Counted from the stretch's first letter, positions 1 to 8,165 are shown. The stretch: 64,000 nt of DNA from Candidatus Acidiferrum typicum (GCA_002478115.1 DLMH01000014.1:116739-180738), one strand, 5' to 3'. Made by a program: numbers and translations. Notes: generated by a model not told the origin, from the letters alone.

Positions 1-368
1 TTCTGCGGTCGGCTCCGCAATTGCAGATGATCTTGAGCAGGCATACGGGTCTTCAAGGGATGCAAGTCGCACAGACCGCGGCGTGCAATCGGCTGCACGA
101 TATACAGCAGCGTCTCTCGCGGTGGCTGCTGATGACTCAGGACAGGGTGGATTCCGGAGTGCTCCCGATCACCCACGATTTCATTGCGACCATGATGGGT
201 ACCGACCGATCCACGGTGAGCCTGGCAGCGGCGGCGCTGCAAAAAAAAGCCATCATAGAATACGTGCGCGGTGCAGTGAAGGTTGTGAACCGCAGAAAAC
301 TCGAAAAATCCGCCTGTGAGTGCTACAACGTCATTCGGCAGTTCGAGGATGACCTCGGATTGAGATAG
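1..368 (+). CDS. Crp/Fnr-family transcriptional regulator, C-terminal part (5' end outside window)
   Basis: The reading frame is open to the left edge, so this is the C-terminal portion of a longer regulator; an internal TTG at 21 should not be taken as the true start. It matches the winged-helix DNA-binding domain of Crp/Fnr proteins: an AACNRLHDIQQRLSRWLL helix, then a DFIATMMGTDRSTVS helix-turn-helix in which GTDRSTVS is the recognition helix, a short wing (YVRGAVKV) and a CECY near the C-terminus, which is common in acidobacterial members. The N-terminal cyclic-nucleotide-type sensor domain is not visible, so the signal is unknown. No adjacent gene on the right is close enough to be an operon partner. 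Confidence 0.85.
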   Translation, partial: LRSAPQLQMILSRHTGLQGMQVAQTAACNRLHDIQQRLSRWLLMTQDRVDSGVLPITHDFIATMMGTDRSTVSLAAAALQKKAIIEYVRGAVKVVNRRKLEKSACECYNVIRQFEDDLGLR

Positions 369-596
369 CATTTCTCGCCAGTGTTGGATACCCCACAGAC
401 AGCAACCTCTTTCTATCGCTAATGTTTAGGCACTGTGTATCCACTTCGGTTTTGATGTGTGTTCAAAAGCGGTGACTGGGGCGGAACATCGCTCACGGCA
501 ATGAAAAGAGCCGCATTTGTCGTCGCAGGGCCGTCAAAGCCCAATGTTACACCGTCATGCAAAGAAGCATAACCGCAGCAAATCTCTAGGGGTGCC

Positions 597-830
597 ATGG
601 GGGCGATGCGTCGCAAACTGGTGTGGGTCGAAAAACAGAATTTTCAGGGCTGGGCTTGCACCGAATGCGCATGGGCGTTCAACCCTTCAGGGCCGCTCGT
701 TGGCGGATCAATTGTCGAGATGATGGCAATCTACAAACGACAGCGCGACAAGGAGTTCACATCTCATGTCTGTGCCAAGCACCCGAGAGTCACAAAAAAA
801 TCCCCGTTAACCAAATCACTCGCGGGCTGA
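597..830 (+). CDS. small zinc-ribbon-like protein of unknown function (77 aa)
   Basis: A 77-residue protein with a CxxC pair (Cys21, Cys24) and a later HxCxxH cluster (His57, Cys59, His62), a spacing that suggests one bound zinc ion. The central RQRDKEF stretch before HVCAKHP resembles small orphan proteins I associate with Acidobacteriota; that is recollection, not a search. The ATG at 597 has AGGGGTG about seven bases upstream; a second ATG at 606 is possible. It is not near any gene of known function, and no role can be assigned. It could act as a small regulator or adaptor, but that is a guess. Confidence 0.6.
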   Translation: MGAMRRKLVWVEKQNFQGWACTECAWAFNPSGPLVGGSIVEMMAIYKRQRDKEFTSHVCAKHPRVTKKSPLTKSLAG

Positions 831-1012
831 ATGCTCCGTGATTCTCGTGTTCGTGCAAAGCAACTACCCTTTAAAGCAGGATATTGAAGCGGCGTACGAG
901 GATTTTCCCACAGTCGGAATACAAATGAGCGGAGGGCAGACTTAGGGATTCTGAAACAGCATCGAGTCTTGCACTATCCAGTTTGCCCGATTTGCTGCAA
1001 AGAGGTGCCGCT

Positions 1013-1216
1013 ATGAACCCCGCCTTCGACATTCTGAAGAAGATTGGCGCCGTAAATTTCGAATGGGTTGAAGCCGTTCGAGACTTGCAAACCGCCGAGG
1101 CCAGGATCCAGGAACTCCAAGCGCGTTCACCCGGCGAGTACGTCGTCTTCAGCCAGCGCACTCAAGAAATTGTCGGCAGGTTCAACTCTCCGAAGGCGGG
1201 CGCGGGAGAGACTTGA
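1013..1216 (+). CDS. small hypothetical protein (67 aa)
   Basis: The chosen ATG at 1013 is preceded by AAGAGGTG at proper distance, favouring it over the upstream in-frame GTG-type start at 983. The product is a 67-residue acidic-amphipathic protein: an N-terminal helix (FDILKKIGAVNFEWVEAV), a second helix (LQTAEARIQELQAR) and a short YVVFSQRTQEIVGRF segment. The pattern suggests a helical hairpin that could dimerise. No function is recognised. It has no close neighbour and may be a single-gene transcript. Confidence 0.55.
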   Translation: MNPAFDILKKIGAVNFEWVEAVRDLQTAEARIQELQARSPGEYVVFSQRTQEIVGRFNSPKAGAGET

Positions 1217-1517
1217 AATCCATGGCTTGGGATTGCTGCGCTTTCTGACGTGGCCAGCGCATTCGGCAACACCCCCGAGCCGGGTCATGCGCTATCCGAC
1301 TTGGCACCAACGGGCCAACTGTGACCGAAGATCCGCCAGGTGGCTTTGGAGTTGATTCCCATTCTGAGGTAAGTATAGTTATTAGGCATGAGGCACGTAG
1401 CGTAGCCTTTAACTTGTACCCTTATCGACCTTGACTCCCGTCTATCTCAATAGCGCCTCGTTCGCTCCAAATCAGCGAAGTGCTCCCGTGGAGATCCGTC
1501 GGCAAAGGGAGAAACTC
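1217..1517. other. intergenic region without a supported gene
   Basis: About 300 bases between the small protein and the VWFA gene. Reading frames here lack family similarity and have no convincing ribosome site. The A/T-richer stretch around 1370-1415 may hold the promoter of the VWFA gene, but no clear -35/-10 pair was identified. Confidence 0.4.
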
Positions 1518-2570
1518 ATGTTCATCCGCGCGCGTCTCGGCCTTTCTATTCTCGCGCTTCTGCTATCCACCGCTGCAGTTTCTGCTCAACAGATTAGTCC
1601 GTCATCCCAACCTGGCGACGGTAAGATCTACCTTGACATCGTCGTCACTCCGAAATCCGGGCCCCCTGTTTCCGGTCTTCAGCAGCAAGACTTCACTCTC
1701 CTGGATGACAAAGTCCCGCGGACCATCACCTCCTTTCAGGCCCTCGGCGGCAGCCAGGCTCCCATTGAGGTCATTCTGGTAGTTGATGCGATCAACAGCC
1801 CTTACGAGAGCGTCTCCTACGTACGCGGAGAGATCGACAAATTCCTCCGTGCCGATGGAGGTCGCCTCGCACACCCCACAGCCCTTGCCCTTTTAACAGA
1901 CAAAGGCCTGCAAACTCAGGAGGGGTTCTCAAGCGACGGCAACGCGCTTAGTGCCTTACTGGATCAGTCCTCGGTGGGCCTCCGTACCATCCGCCGCTCT
2001 AGCGGCTACTACGGCGCAGCCGAACGCTACCAGCTCTCCATCGACGCCCTGCATCAGCTTACAGCGCGCGAGGTCCCGCGTCCGGGGCGCAAGGTCATTC
2101 TCTGGGTTTCTCCTGGCTGGCCTCTACTCTCCGGCCCCGGCACCGAGCTCGGCTCGAAGCAACTGCAGGAGCTCTTCGCGGATATTGTCAGCCTCTCGAC
2201 TCAGCTCCGGCAGGCCCGCATCACCCTTTACAGCATCGATCCTCAAGGCACCACCGATTTCGCCAGCGCCGCGTACTATAAGCAGTTCCTCAAAGGTATT
2301 CGGGAATCTAGCAAAGCCCAGCCTGGTGACCTGGAGCTCCAAGTACTCGCCACGCAGAGCGGCGGTCTTGCCCTCAGCCTAAGCAACGACGTCGCCGCCG
2401 GCCTGAATGAATGCCTCGCTGATACAGAGGCCTACTACGAAATCTCCTTCGATCCACCCCCCGCCGATAAGCGAGACGAATACCACCATCTGGAAATCCG
2501 ACTGTCGAAGGGCGGCCTAACCGCGCGCACTCGTCAAGGCTATTACGCGCAACCTTCCCCGCACCAGTAA
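1518..2570 (+). CDS. secreted VWFA-related domain protein with degenerate MIDAS
   Basis: An exported protein of about 350 residues. The ATG at 1518 follows GGGAGAAACTC and begins a signal peptide (hydrophobic LGLSILALLLSTAAVSA, then AQQ), so the earlier in-frame TTG at 1431 is unlikely. After export comes the segment YLDIVVTPKSGPPVSGL, typical of acidobacterial VWFA-related proteins, then a von Willebrand A-like domain. The metal-site motif reads DAINS instead of DxSxS, so metal-dependent adhesion is doubtful. The C-terminus (EYHHLEIRLSKGGLTARTR, then GYYA) is the usual end of the family. The gene is convergent with a second VWFA gene; the stop codons are 17 bases apart. Ligand unknown. Confidence 0.82.
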   Translation: MFIRARLGLSILALLLSTAAVSAQQISPSSQPGDGKIYLDIVVTPKSGPPVSGLQQQDFTLLDDKVPRTITSFQALGGSQAPIEVILVVDAINSPYESVSYVRGEIDKFLRADGGRLAHPTALALLTDKGLQTQEGFSSDGNALSALLDQSSVGLRTIRRSSGYYGAAERYQLSIDALHQLTAREVPRPGRKVILWVSPGWPLLSGPGTELGSKQLQELFADIVSLSTQLRQARITLYSIDPQGTTDFASAAYYKQFLKGIRESSKAQPGDLELQVLATQSGGLALSLSNDVAAGLNECLADTEAYYEISFDPPPADKRDEYHHLEIRLSKGGLTARTRQGYYAQPSPHQ

Positions 2571-2587
2571 CGCCAAGGTGGAGCGTC

Positions 2588-3748
2588 TTAGCGGTCCAGG
2601 TAAAAGCCATCCCGTGTTTGCACGATGACGTCCTTTTGCTTCACGGTGAGCTGCAGCTTGTGATAGCCCACGGGAGTGTCCGCTTTCACCGGCGTGTACC
2701 CCAGGCTGTATTGATAGCGTAGTTCTTCATCAATGGCGTCGAAAATTTTGTCGATGGGCTCTTTCTTGGAAACTTCAAAGAAGCGTCCGCCGGTAGCTTC
2801 GGACATCTGTTTAAGGACTTTCTTTCCGTCGGGATGCGATTCTTCCGTGCGTGGCGGATAACCGCCGCCCCTTCCGCCTCTCCCGCCCATTCCGCCCCCC
2901 ATGTGCGGACCGCCGTATCCTCCCCCGTTTCCATAGCCTTCCTTATCCGCGAACAGGATGCAATAAACGAGGGTGTCGGCGCGCTGCGCGGTCGCGATGG
3001 CTTCCTCCAAATTTTCTTTGCTGCCGTGATCCACGCCATCGGTGAGGATGATGACGGCCTTGCGGCCTGGCTGTTTCTTCATCAATTCGTCGGACGCCAG
3101 GAAAACCGCGTCGTAGAGCAATGTGCCGCCTCCGCCCCGGCCGTACGAACCATGTCCACCGCCGCCTCCTCCGCTGCCGCCCGAGGAACCGCCCGAGGAG
3201 CCACCGCTACCGCTCTGCGAGAATTGTGGCGTATCAATATGATCGATCGCCGCCTGCAGTTTATCGCGGGAAGATGTCAGGTCCTGCAGGAGCGTAACTT
3301 CACGGTCGAACTGGATGACAAAGGCTTTGTCCTTGTCCACGCGTAAAACCTGATCCAGAAATGTGCGGCTGGCGGCGCGCTCCTGATCCAGGACGCGTCT
3401 TTGGCTCATGCTGGTGTCCACCAACAATCCCAGCGTCAGCGGGAGATCCGATTCCTTCGCAAAATAGGTAATTGTCTGGGGCTTGCCGTCCTGTTCCAGA
3501 GCAAAATCATCCTTGGTCAAATTGCGGACGATGTTCCCCTTCTTATCGCGCACCGTGGCAAGCAGGTTGACGGCGTTGACATCCAGGGTGATGGGCGGGC
3601 CCTGTTGGCTGCGCACCGGCAAATCCGCAAGGAGCAGTAGAGCGGCGAAGAACAGAAGGCTCCGCTTGGGCCATCCCCGTTGATTCTGCTGTGGGTCAAC
3701 AGACTGAATCTTAGACACCCTTTTAGACCTCCGCCCCATCATGGCCAT
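2588..3748 (-). CDS. secreted VWFA domain protein with intact MIDAS and glycine-rich inserts
   Basis: About 386 residues if the ATG at 3748 is used; an ATG at 3742 and a start at 3823 are alternatives. The N-terminus is basic and followed by a hydrophobic segment (LLFFAALLLLADLPVRS) typical of a signal peptide or anchor. The VWA domain begins around LGLLVDTSMS, a canonical DxSxS metal site, and carries ILTDGVDHGS as a later metal-site loop. Two glycine-rich, low-complexity stretches interrupt the fold: one before LLYDAVFLAS and one after FADKEGYG. The C-terminal segment (LQLTVKQKDVIVQTRDGFYL) matches family members. Probably an extracytoplasmic binding protein; the partner is unknown. Confidence 0.85.
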   Translation of the reverse strand: MAMMGRRSKRVSKIQSVDPQQNQRGWPKRSLLFFAALLLLADLPVRSQQGPPITLDVNAVNLLATVRDKKGNIVRNLTKDDFALEQDGKPQTITYFAKESDLPLTLGLLVDTSMSQRRVLDQERAASRTFLDQVLRVDKDKAFVIQFDREVTLLQDLTSSRDKLQAAIDHIDTPQFSQSGSGGSSGGSSGGSGGGGGGHGSYGRGGGGTLLYDAVFLASDELMKKQPGRKAVIILTDGVDHGSKENLEEAIATAQRADTLVYCILFADKEGYGNGGGYGGPHMGGGMGGRGGRGGGYPPRTEESHPDGKKVLKQMSEATGGRFFEVSKKEPIDKIFDAIDEELRYQYSLGYTPVKADTPVGYHKLQLTVKQKDVIVQTRDGFYLDR

Positions 3749-3991
3749 GGACCAGCGCTTCCCTTCTGCCGGATCTGCATCGTTGGTTGAGGCCAGGTAG
3801 ACACAATTCCGCCGCACGTCCACCTGAAGGATAATTCCCTGCCCGCCCCCAAAAGGTTCCTGGCAACCGGGAACTGACTGACTTCCGGTGCTGTCCCCTA
3901 TCTGGAGATGTCAGCCTATGTAAGATGCAAGATCTTTTGATTGTGTGGCCAGCGAGTGCGGCCCGATCCTCCCCGGCTGTCCGAGTTTTGG

Positions 3992-4834
3992 TCACGCTGT
4001 CGCGCTAGAAGCTGCATGCTTGAAAAACGCAAGCAATTCCGCGCTGATGCGGTCCTTGAGGGTCGAGCACATGCCGTGCGGCGCGCCCGCAATGACTTTC
4101 AGCGTTGCGCCCTTAACCAGCTTGGCCGAGAGGAGAGCCGAGGCGCCAATGGGCACGATTTGGTCATCATCGCCGTGCAGGATGAGCGTTGGCACGTCGA
4201 ACTTCTTGAGGTCTTCGGTGAAATCGGTTTCAGAGAAGGCCTTGATGCAGTCGTAGCAGGCTTTGTGTCCGGCCATCATGCCTTGCAGCCAGAAGGAATC
4301 CCGAAGGCCTTGCGAGACCTTGGAGCCAGGCCGGTTGGCGCCGTAGAACGGCGTGGTCAGCTCCTTGAAGAACTGCGAGCGGTCGTTGAGGACTCCGGCG
4401 CGGATCTGGTCGAACACCTCGATGGGCAAGCCACCAGGATTGGCGGGCGTCTTCAGCATCAGCGGAGTGACCGCGCCGATGAGCACCGCCTTGGCGACGC
4501 GCTTTGCGCCGTGGCGGCCTATGTACCGGGCGACTTCGCCGCCTCCCGTGGAGTGACCCACGTGGATTGCGTTCTTCAGGTCGAGCGCCTCAACGAGGGC
4601 CGCGAGATCGTCGGCGTAGGTGTCCATCTCGTTGCCGTCCCAGGGCTGGCTGGAGCGACCGTGGCCGCGGCGGTCATGGGCAATGCAACGGTATCCACGG
4701 TCGGCCAGGAATATCATCTGGTCTTCCCAGGCGTCCGCGCTGAGGGGCCAGCCGTGGCTGAAAACGACCGGTTGTCCCTTGCCCCAATCTTTGTAGTAAA
4801 TCTGCGTACCGTCTTTAGTGGTGATCGTTGGCAT
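3992..4834 (-). CDS. alpha/beta hydrolase, non-heme chloroperoxidase-like
   Basis: A 280-residue single-domain alpha/beta hydrolase, the usual length for cofactor-free haloperoxidases/esterases. The nucleophile elbow is GHSTGG with Ser95, the acid is in HGDDDQIVP (about Asp224) and the base is His253 in GAPHGM, so the triad is complete. The oxyanion loop is [11 protein letters not shown]. The strong match to the [15 protein letters not shown]-terminus supports the chloroperoxidase subgroup, though the physiological reaction is likely ester hydrolysis or perhydrolysis. The start has GGGAGAATACCT upstream. No signal peptide, so cytoplasmic. It stands alone between divergent or unrelated genes. 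Confidence 0.9.
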   Translation of the reverse strand: MPTITTKDGTQIYYKDWGKGQPVVFSHGWPLSADAWEDQMIFLADRGYRCIAHDRRGHGRSSQPWDGNEMDTYADDLAALVEALDLKNAIHVGHSTGGGEVARYIGRHGAKRVAKAVLIGAVTPLMLKTPANPGGLPIEVFDQIRAGVLNDRSQFFKELTTPFYGANRPGSKVSQGLRDSFWLQGMMAGHKACYDCIKAFSETDFTEDLKKFDVPTLILHGDDDQIVPIGASALLSAKLVKGATLKVIAGAPHGMCSTLKDRISAELLAFFKHAASSATA

Positions 4835-4954
4835 AGGTATTCTCCCGAGGTGTTTTAGGCTGAGGGGTAGAAGTATGGAGGAATCGTCTGCGACTTTCTA
4901 GTTCAAAGAGATTTCGTCTGCCGGGCCTTCCTTATAGTTGTGCGACAAAAGAAA

Positions 4955-4978
4955 GGCTCCTGCGGTTAGGCAGGAGCC
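4955..4978 (-). terminator. rho-independent terminator downstream of the erpA-like gene
   Basis: A perfect nine-base-pair stem (GGCTCCTGC with GCAGGAGCC, 4955-4963 and 4970-4978) with a six-base loop. Read on the minus strand it is followed by TTTCTTTTGT, the U-rich tail expected of an intrinsic terminator. It lies about 90 bases past the stop codon of the Fe-S carrier gene. Confidence 0.75.
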
Positions 4979-5016
4979 GGGTAAGAGGCGCAAGATTTGT
5001 TGATTGTGCGGACATC

Positions 5017-5048
5017 GGGTGTCCGCCAGAGGCGGGCACCCCTACAAA
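5017..5048 (-). repeat. family D hairpin (GTAGGGG flank)
   Basis: An eleven-base-pair stem (GGGTGTCCGCC with GGCGGGCACCC, one G-U pair) and AGA loop, whose minus-strand flank reads TTTGTAGGGG. Similar GTAGGG-flanked hairpins with different stem sequences occur near 44024, 45457, 45501 and 63761. Confidence 0.6.
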
Positions 5049-5065
5049 GGCAAAACGGAGGCGAT

Positions 5066-5389
5066 TTAAACGCTGAAGGAGCTGCCGCAGCCGCAGGTGC
5101 TCTTCACGTTGGGGTTGTTGAACTTGAAGCCCGCGCCCTCGAGAGTCTCGATGTAGTCGATCTCGACGCCGTCGAGGTACATGGAGCTCATCTGGTCCAC
5201 GGCAACCTTGAGGCCGTCGAAATCCACGACCTCGTCGGTCTCATTGGTCTGGTGTTCAAATGCCATGTGGTACTGGAAACCAGAGCAGCCTCCACCCACC
5301 ACGGCAACACGAAGCGCCGTGGGCACAGGGTTCTGCATGCTCATGATTTCCTTGACTTTGGTGGCGGCAACAGGCGTCAGGTTGATCAT
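5066..5389 (-). CDS. erpA: HesB/IscA-family iron-sulfur cluster carrier (ErpA-like)
   Basis: A 107-residue A-type carrier that receives Fe-S clusters and passes them to apo-proteins in the cytoplasm. The three conserved cysteines are visible: one in VGGGCSGFQY and two in the C-terminal STCGCGSSF. Its length is standard for the family. The ATG at 5389 gives the canonical MINLTPVAATKVKEIM start; reading further upstream adds only sequence of repeat character. A-type carriers are hard to subdivide by eye; ErpA is preferred over IscA because there are no isc genes nearby. It is followed by its own terminator, so it is probably monocistronic. It could serve the heme and respiratory enzymes encoded in the window, by inference. 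Confidence 0.85.
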   Translation of the reverse strand: MINLTPVAATKVKEIMSMQNPVPTALRVAVVGGGCSGFQYHMAFEHQTNETDEVVDFDGLKVAVDQMSSMYLDGVEIDYIETLEGAGFKFNNPNVKSTCGCGSSFSV

Positions 5390-5598
5390 AATTTCTCTAG
5401 GCCTCCGCTCGCGGAATCCTCCGCGAGGAACTTTACTTTTCCAGTATAACACAGCCCGAATCGGCGCAAAGTGGGCGTTCCTGCGCGTCACTTCCCTGTT
5501 GGGTGCTCGCATGATGCAGGCCACTTTGGGGTTGCTTCTGGATTCTCTCTCCCAATCCAATTGCGGCTCTGGAAGAAGCATCGACTGCACATCCGCGC

Positions 5599-5630
5599 AT
5601 TTGGAGTGCGGCGGCTTGCCGCCGCTTTTA
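5599..5630 (+). repeat. family B hairpin (GGAGTGCGG flank)
   Basis: Copy of a recurring element: TTTGGAGTGC, then a palindrome GGCGGC-TT-GCCGCC, then GCTTTTA. Other copies are near 7394 (inverted), 15466 (inverted), 23276, 37272 and 63555. It lies in the 518-base interval 5390-5908, which holds no gene. Confidence 0.7.
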
Positions 5631-5726
5631 CGCCGTAAACATCCCCCCACAAATGCCCTCCTTAGGAAGACCCAACAATCTCCACCGGGGCTGCTTTGGC
5701 TTGACGGGTTGCCGAAAAAGCCGTTT

Positions 5727-5800
5727 CTTTAGGAGGCCGGGGCTTCAGCCCCGGCGTAAAGCACGTATAACCAATGGGCTTTAGCCCCTGAAGAAAATCC
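5727..5800 (+). repeat. family A REPIN-like doublet
   Basis: Two hairpins in tandem. The first (5736-5755) pairs GCCGGGGC with GCCCCGGC around a TTCA loop and is preceded by TTTAGGAG; the second (from 5776) is GGGCTTTAGCCC followed by CTGAAG. The same pair of hairpins recurs at 44120-44190 and 54921-54995 and, with changed stems, near 7102 and 7223. Confidence 0.75.
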
Positions 5801-5838
5801 TTCCTGCCTTTTTCCGCAGCCTCTTTAGCCCCGTAATT

Positions 5839-5856
5839 GCCGATCTTCAGATCGGC
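5839..5856 (+). repeat. isolated CTTCAG-core hairpin upstream of icd
   Basis: A perfect eight-base-pair stem GCCGATCT-TC-AGATCGGC, with the CTTCAG core of family A but a different stem. It lies about 50 bases upstream of the isocitrate dehydrogenase start codon, so it may sit in that gene's leader. Confidence 0.6.
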
Positions 5857-5908
5857 CACAAAAAGCCCCAAGCTCGAACGCCTGCGCTACAGTAAAATAG
5901 ATGCACCT

Positions 5909-6925
5909 ATGAAACACAAAGTTACGTTGTTACCCGGAGAAGGCATTGGCCCGGAAGTTTCCGCTGCCGTGCGGCGCATCCTGGACGCGTCCGGCGTGCA
6001 CATCGAGTGGGAAGAGCTGGCCGCCCGCGCCGTAAACACGGACAAACGCACCATCGGCGCCGAGGTGTTGAATACCGCGGCGATTGAGTCTGTGCGCCGC
6101 AACCACGTGGCGCTGAAGGGGCCCATGGCCACGGCGATTGCCGGGGGCGCGCGGAGCGTCAACGTGGCGCTGCGGAAGAGCCTGGACCTCTACGCCAATC
6201 TGCGCCCGGTGAAGAACCTGCCGGGCGTGAAATCGCACTTTGATGGCGTGGACGTGGTGATCGTGCGGGAAAACACCGAAGATTTGTATTCGGGGCTGGA
6301 GCACGAGGTGGTCCCCGGCGTGGTGGAGAGCCTGAAGATCATCACGGAGAAGGCTTCCACGCGCATTGCGTGTTTTGCCTTCGAGTATGCGCGGAAGCAC
6401 GGCCGCAAGAAGATTCACGCCATTCACAAAGCCAACATCATGAAACTGGGCGACGGGCTGTTTCTGCGCTCGGTGCGCGCCGTGGCGGAGCAGTACAAGG
6501 ATATCGAGTACAAAGAATTGATTGTGGACAACGCGTGCATGCAGATTGTGATGAATCCTGTGCAGTTTGACATTTTGCTGCTGCCGAACCTGTATGGCGA
6601 CGTCATGAGCGACCTGGCGGCGGGCCTGGTCGGCGGCTTAGGTGTAGTGCCCAGCGGCAACATTGGCGATGAAGGCGCGATCTTCGAGGCGGTGCACGGC
6701 ACGGCCCCGGACATTGCGGGCAAGGGCCTGGCGAATCCCACGGCGCTGTTGATGAGCTCGATCCTGATGCTGGAGCATCTGGGCGAGCGGCCGACGGCGG
6801 AACGCATCGAAGCGGCGTTGGTGAAGGTGTACAAAGAAGGCCAGCACGTCACGAAAGACGTGGGCGGAACGGCAGGCACGCAGGAGTTCACTGACGCGGT
6901 GATTGCAGCGCTGTCGAAGGCGTAG
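5909..6925 (+). CDS. NAD-type isocitrate dehydrogenase (isocitrate/isopropylmalate dehydrogenase family)
   Basis: Oxidative decarboxylation of isocitrate to 2-oxoglutarate is the most likely reaction (TCA cycle, cytoplasm). The 338-residue length and the motifs RENTEDLYSGLEHEV, IHKANIMKLGDGLF, NLYGDVMSDLAAGLVGG and FEAVHGTAPDIAGKG fit the mitochondrial-type NAD-dependent isocitrate dehydrogenases. 3-Isopropylmalate dehydrogenase is the main alternative, but the NTEDLYSGLEH segment and the lack of leu genes nearby favour isocitrate. The ATG at 5909 begins directly with the KVTLLPGEGIGPE strand; extending upstream adds no family sequence. Flanked on both sides by repeat-rich intergenic DNA, so probably a single-gene unit. 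Confidence 0.85.
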   Translation: MKHKVTLLPGEGIGPEVSAAVRRILDASGVHIEWEELAARAVNTDKRTIGAEVLNTAAIESVRRNHVALKGPMATAIAGGARSVNVALRKSLDLYANLRPVKNLPGVKSHFDGVDVVIVRENTEDLYSGLEHEVVPGVVESLKIITEKASTRIACFAFEYARKHGRKKIHAIHKANIMKLGDGLFLRSVRAVAEQYKDIEYKELIVDNACMQIVMNPVQFDILLLPNLYGDVMSDLAAGLVGGLGVVPSGNIGDEGAIFEAVHGTAPDIAGKGLANPTALLMSSILMLEHLGERPTAERIEAALVKVYKEGQHVTKDVGGTAGTQEFTDAVIAALSKA

Positions 6926-6960
6926 TATCCCAAGTTGCAATTTCATTGAATAATTGAACG

Positions 6961-7060
6961 TGTCATTCCGAGCGAAGCGAGGTACGCCTCTCCATCGCAC
7001 GCCTTTTGTGCGATGAATCTGCTTTTTCTGCCGCGTTGAAACAAAACCAGATTCCTCGGG
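6961..7060 (+). repeat. family C element (GTCATTCCGA), right end degraded
   Basis: Begins GTCATTCCGAGCGAAGCGAG, continues with an ATCGCAC...GTGCGAT hairpin (also present in the copy at 53841) and ends around AGATTCCTCGGGCTCCG without a clean closing repeat. It is part of the 500-base gene-free interval 6926-7425. Confidence 0.65.
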
Positions 7061-7101
7061 CTCCGCGCAGCGAAGAGCGCAGCTTGCGCGGAAAGTTGTT
7101 T

Positions 7102-7135
7102 CTTTAGGAGGCAGGGGCTTCAGCCCCTGCGTAAG
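7102..7135 (+). repeat. family A hairpin (first half)
   Basis: TTTAGGAG flank, then GCAGGGGC-TTCA-GCCCCTGC (7111-7130) and CGTAAG. The second hairpin of the usual doublet does not follow at the normal distance. Confidence 0.7.
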
Positions 7136-7222
7136 ACTCCGCGGCCTTGGGGGTCGGAGCGGCGCCTGTCCCGACCCGGTCGGGAGCTCCGACATTAATT
7201 GCTCGGCTATCTTTGGGCTCAG

Positions 7223-7270
7223 TAGCTCCTGGGCTTCAGCCCAGGGCGCGAAGCGCCCCTGAAGAAATGG
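7223..7270 (+). repeat. family A doublet with changed second stem
   Basis: CCTGGGC-TTCA-GCCCAGG at about 7228-7245 overlaps a second hairpin GGGCGC-GAA-GCGCCC ending in CTGAAG, the flank that follows the second hairpin in other doublets. The architecture is kept while both stems differ. Confidence 0.65.
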
Positions 7271-7300
7271 TCCTGGGCCTTTCTCCAGGATCCCCATCTT

Positions 7301-7360
7301 GTCATTCCGACCGGAGGGACGGCGCTTTTTGCCGTCCCGGAGTGGAGGAATCGCTCCTCA
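7301..7360 (+). repeat. family C element with GGGACGGC stem
   Basis: GTCATTCCGACCGGAG, then GGGACGGC and GCCGTCCC separated by a seven-base loop, then GGAGTGGAGGAATC. The same flanks surround this stem at 11851 and 54759, but a different stem at 45555 and 48962. Confidence 0.7.
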
Positions 7361-7393
7361 ATTTCAGATTTCAAGTGAAGTGTGGCGGGCTCA

Positions 7394-7422
7394 AAAGCGG
7401 TGGCGAGCCACCGCACTCCACA
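7394..7422 (-). repeat. family B hairpin, inverted
   Basis: AAAGCGGTGGC-GA-GCCACCGCACTCCA is the reverse orientation of the GGAGTGCGG element, with a stem altered at matched positions. It ends a few bases before the stop codon of the neighbouring minus-strand gene and may act in its 3' end. Confidence 0.65.
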
Positions 7423-7425
7423 ATG

Positions 7426-8073
7426 CTAGAAATTAGCCCGCGCCGCAATCTGCCTGATTTCCTTATTCTCAATGATCCGCTTGCGGAGATTTTCCCGCGT
7501 GGCCTGCAACATCGCGCGCCCCAGGTCGCTGCCGGAAACGTAGAGGCTGGGGAACGGCTTGAACACGCGCAGAAGCGGGAAGAATGCCTTGTAGATTCTC
7601 GGCAGGCTCGGTGAAGGCGGCGCATCGATGAAGGCGGGGCGCCAGCAATCGGCGTCCACGAGTTCCATGAGGTCGTGCTCGGTTTGCGCCTTCACGCGTG
7701 ACCAGAACATGCGGCTGTCTGGGCGAGTTCCCTGCCCGCTGATGTAGTGAAAGGCCGCGCCGGGGCTTTTGGATTTGAACATCTGGGCCGCCGCCAGCGT
7801 GTAGGAGTAGGTGATCTTGCGGTACTCCTCCTTGGACACCTGCGTGGCGGAGACGCCCAGACAAAATAAACACGCATCCAGGCCGCGGAAGGCTTCCTCG
7901 ACCGTTGCGTAATTCACAAAATCCTTGTGCACGAAGGTGCGCAGCTTGGAACTCGTGTGCATCAGCGGCCGCCGCGTGATGGCGCGTACTTCCTCGACGA
8001 TGGAGGCGGCGAGGCAAGCATCGAGGACGCCGCCGCCCGCCGATCCCGTCGCGCCAAACAGAAGAATTTTCAC
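7426..8073 (-). CDS. NAD(P)-binding Rossmann protein (NmrA/atypical SDR type)
   Basis: A 215-residue single Rossmann domain. The GTG at 8073 gives the glycine-rich loop immediately (VKILLFGATGSAGGGVLDA) and has AGGAAGTGGG upstream; the extra upstream residues read from 8130 are not conserved-looking. Further family marks are AITRRP, the LDACLFCLGVSA strand and YTLAAAQMF helix. A GATGxxG-type loop is present, but the catalytic YxxxK of classical short-chain dehydrogenases is not evident, as in the atypical NmrA/HTATIP2-like group. Probably a cytoplasmic reductase or sensor protein; substrate unknown. No operon partner. Confidence 0.8.
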   Translation of the reverse strand: MKILLFGATGSAGGGVLDACLAASIVEEVRAITRRPLMHTSSKLRTFVHKDFVNYATVEEAFRGLDACLFCLGVSATQVSKEEYRKITYSYTLAAAQMFKSKSPGAAFHYISGQGTRPDSRMFWSRVKAQTEHDLMELVDADCWRPAFIDAPPSPSLPRIYKAFFPLLRVFKPFPSLYVSGSDLGRAMLQATRENLRKRIIENKEIRQIAARANF

Positions 8074-8165
8074 AGGGTTAGCCCACTTCCTATGATGACA
8101 GAGAACCTCAATGGTTATATATAGTGCCAAGGGCGTCTATTCAACTTTGAATTTGCAGCGAAACT

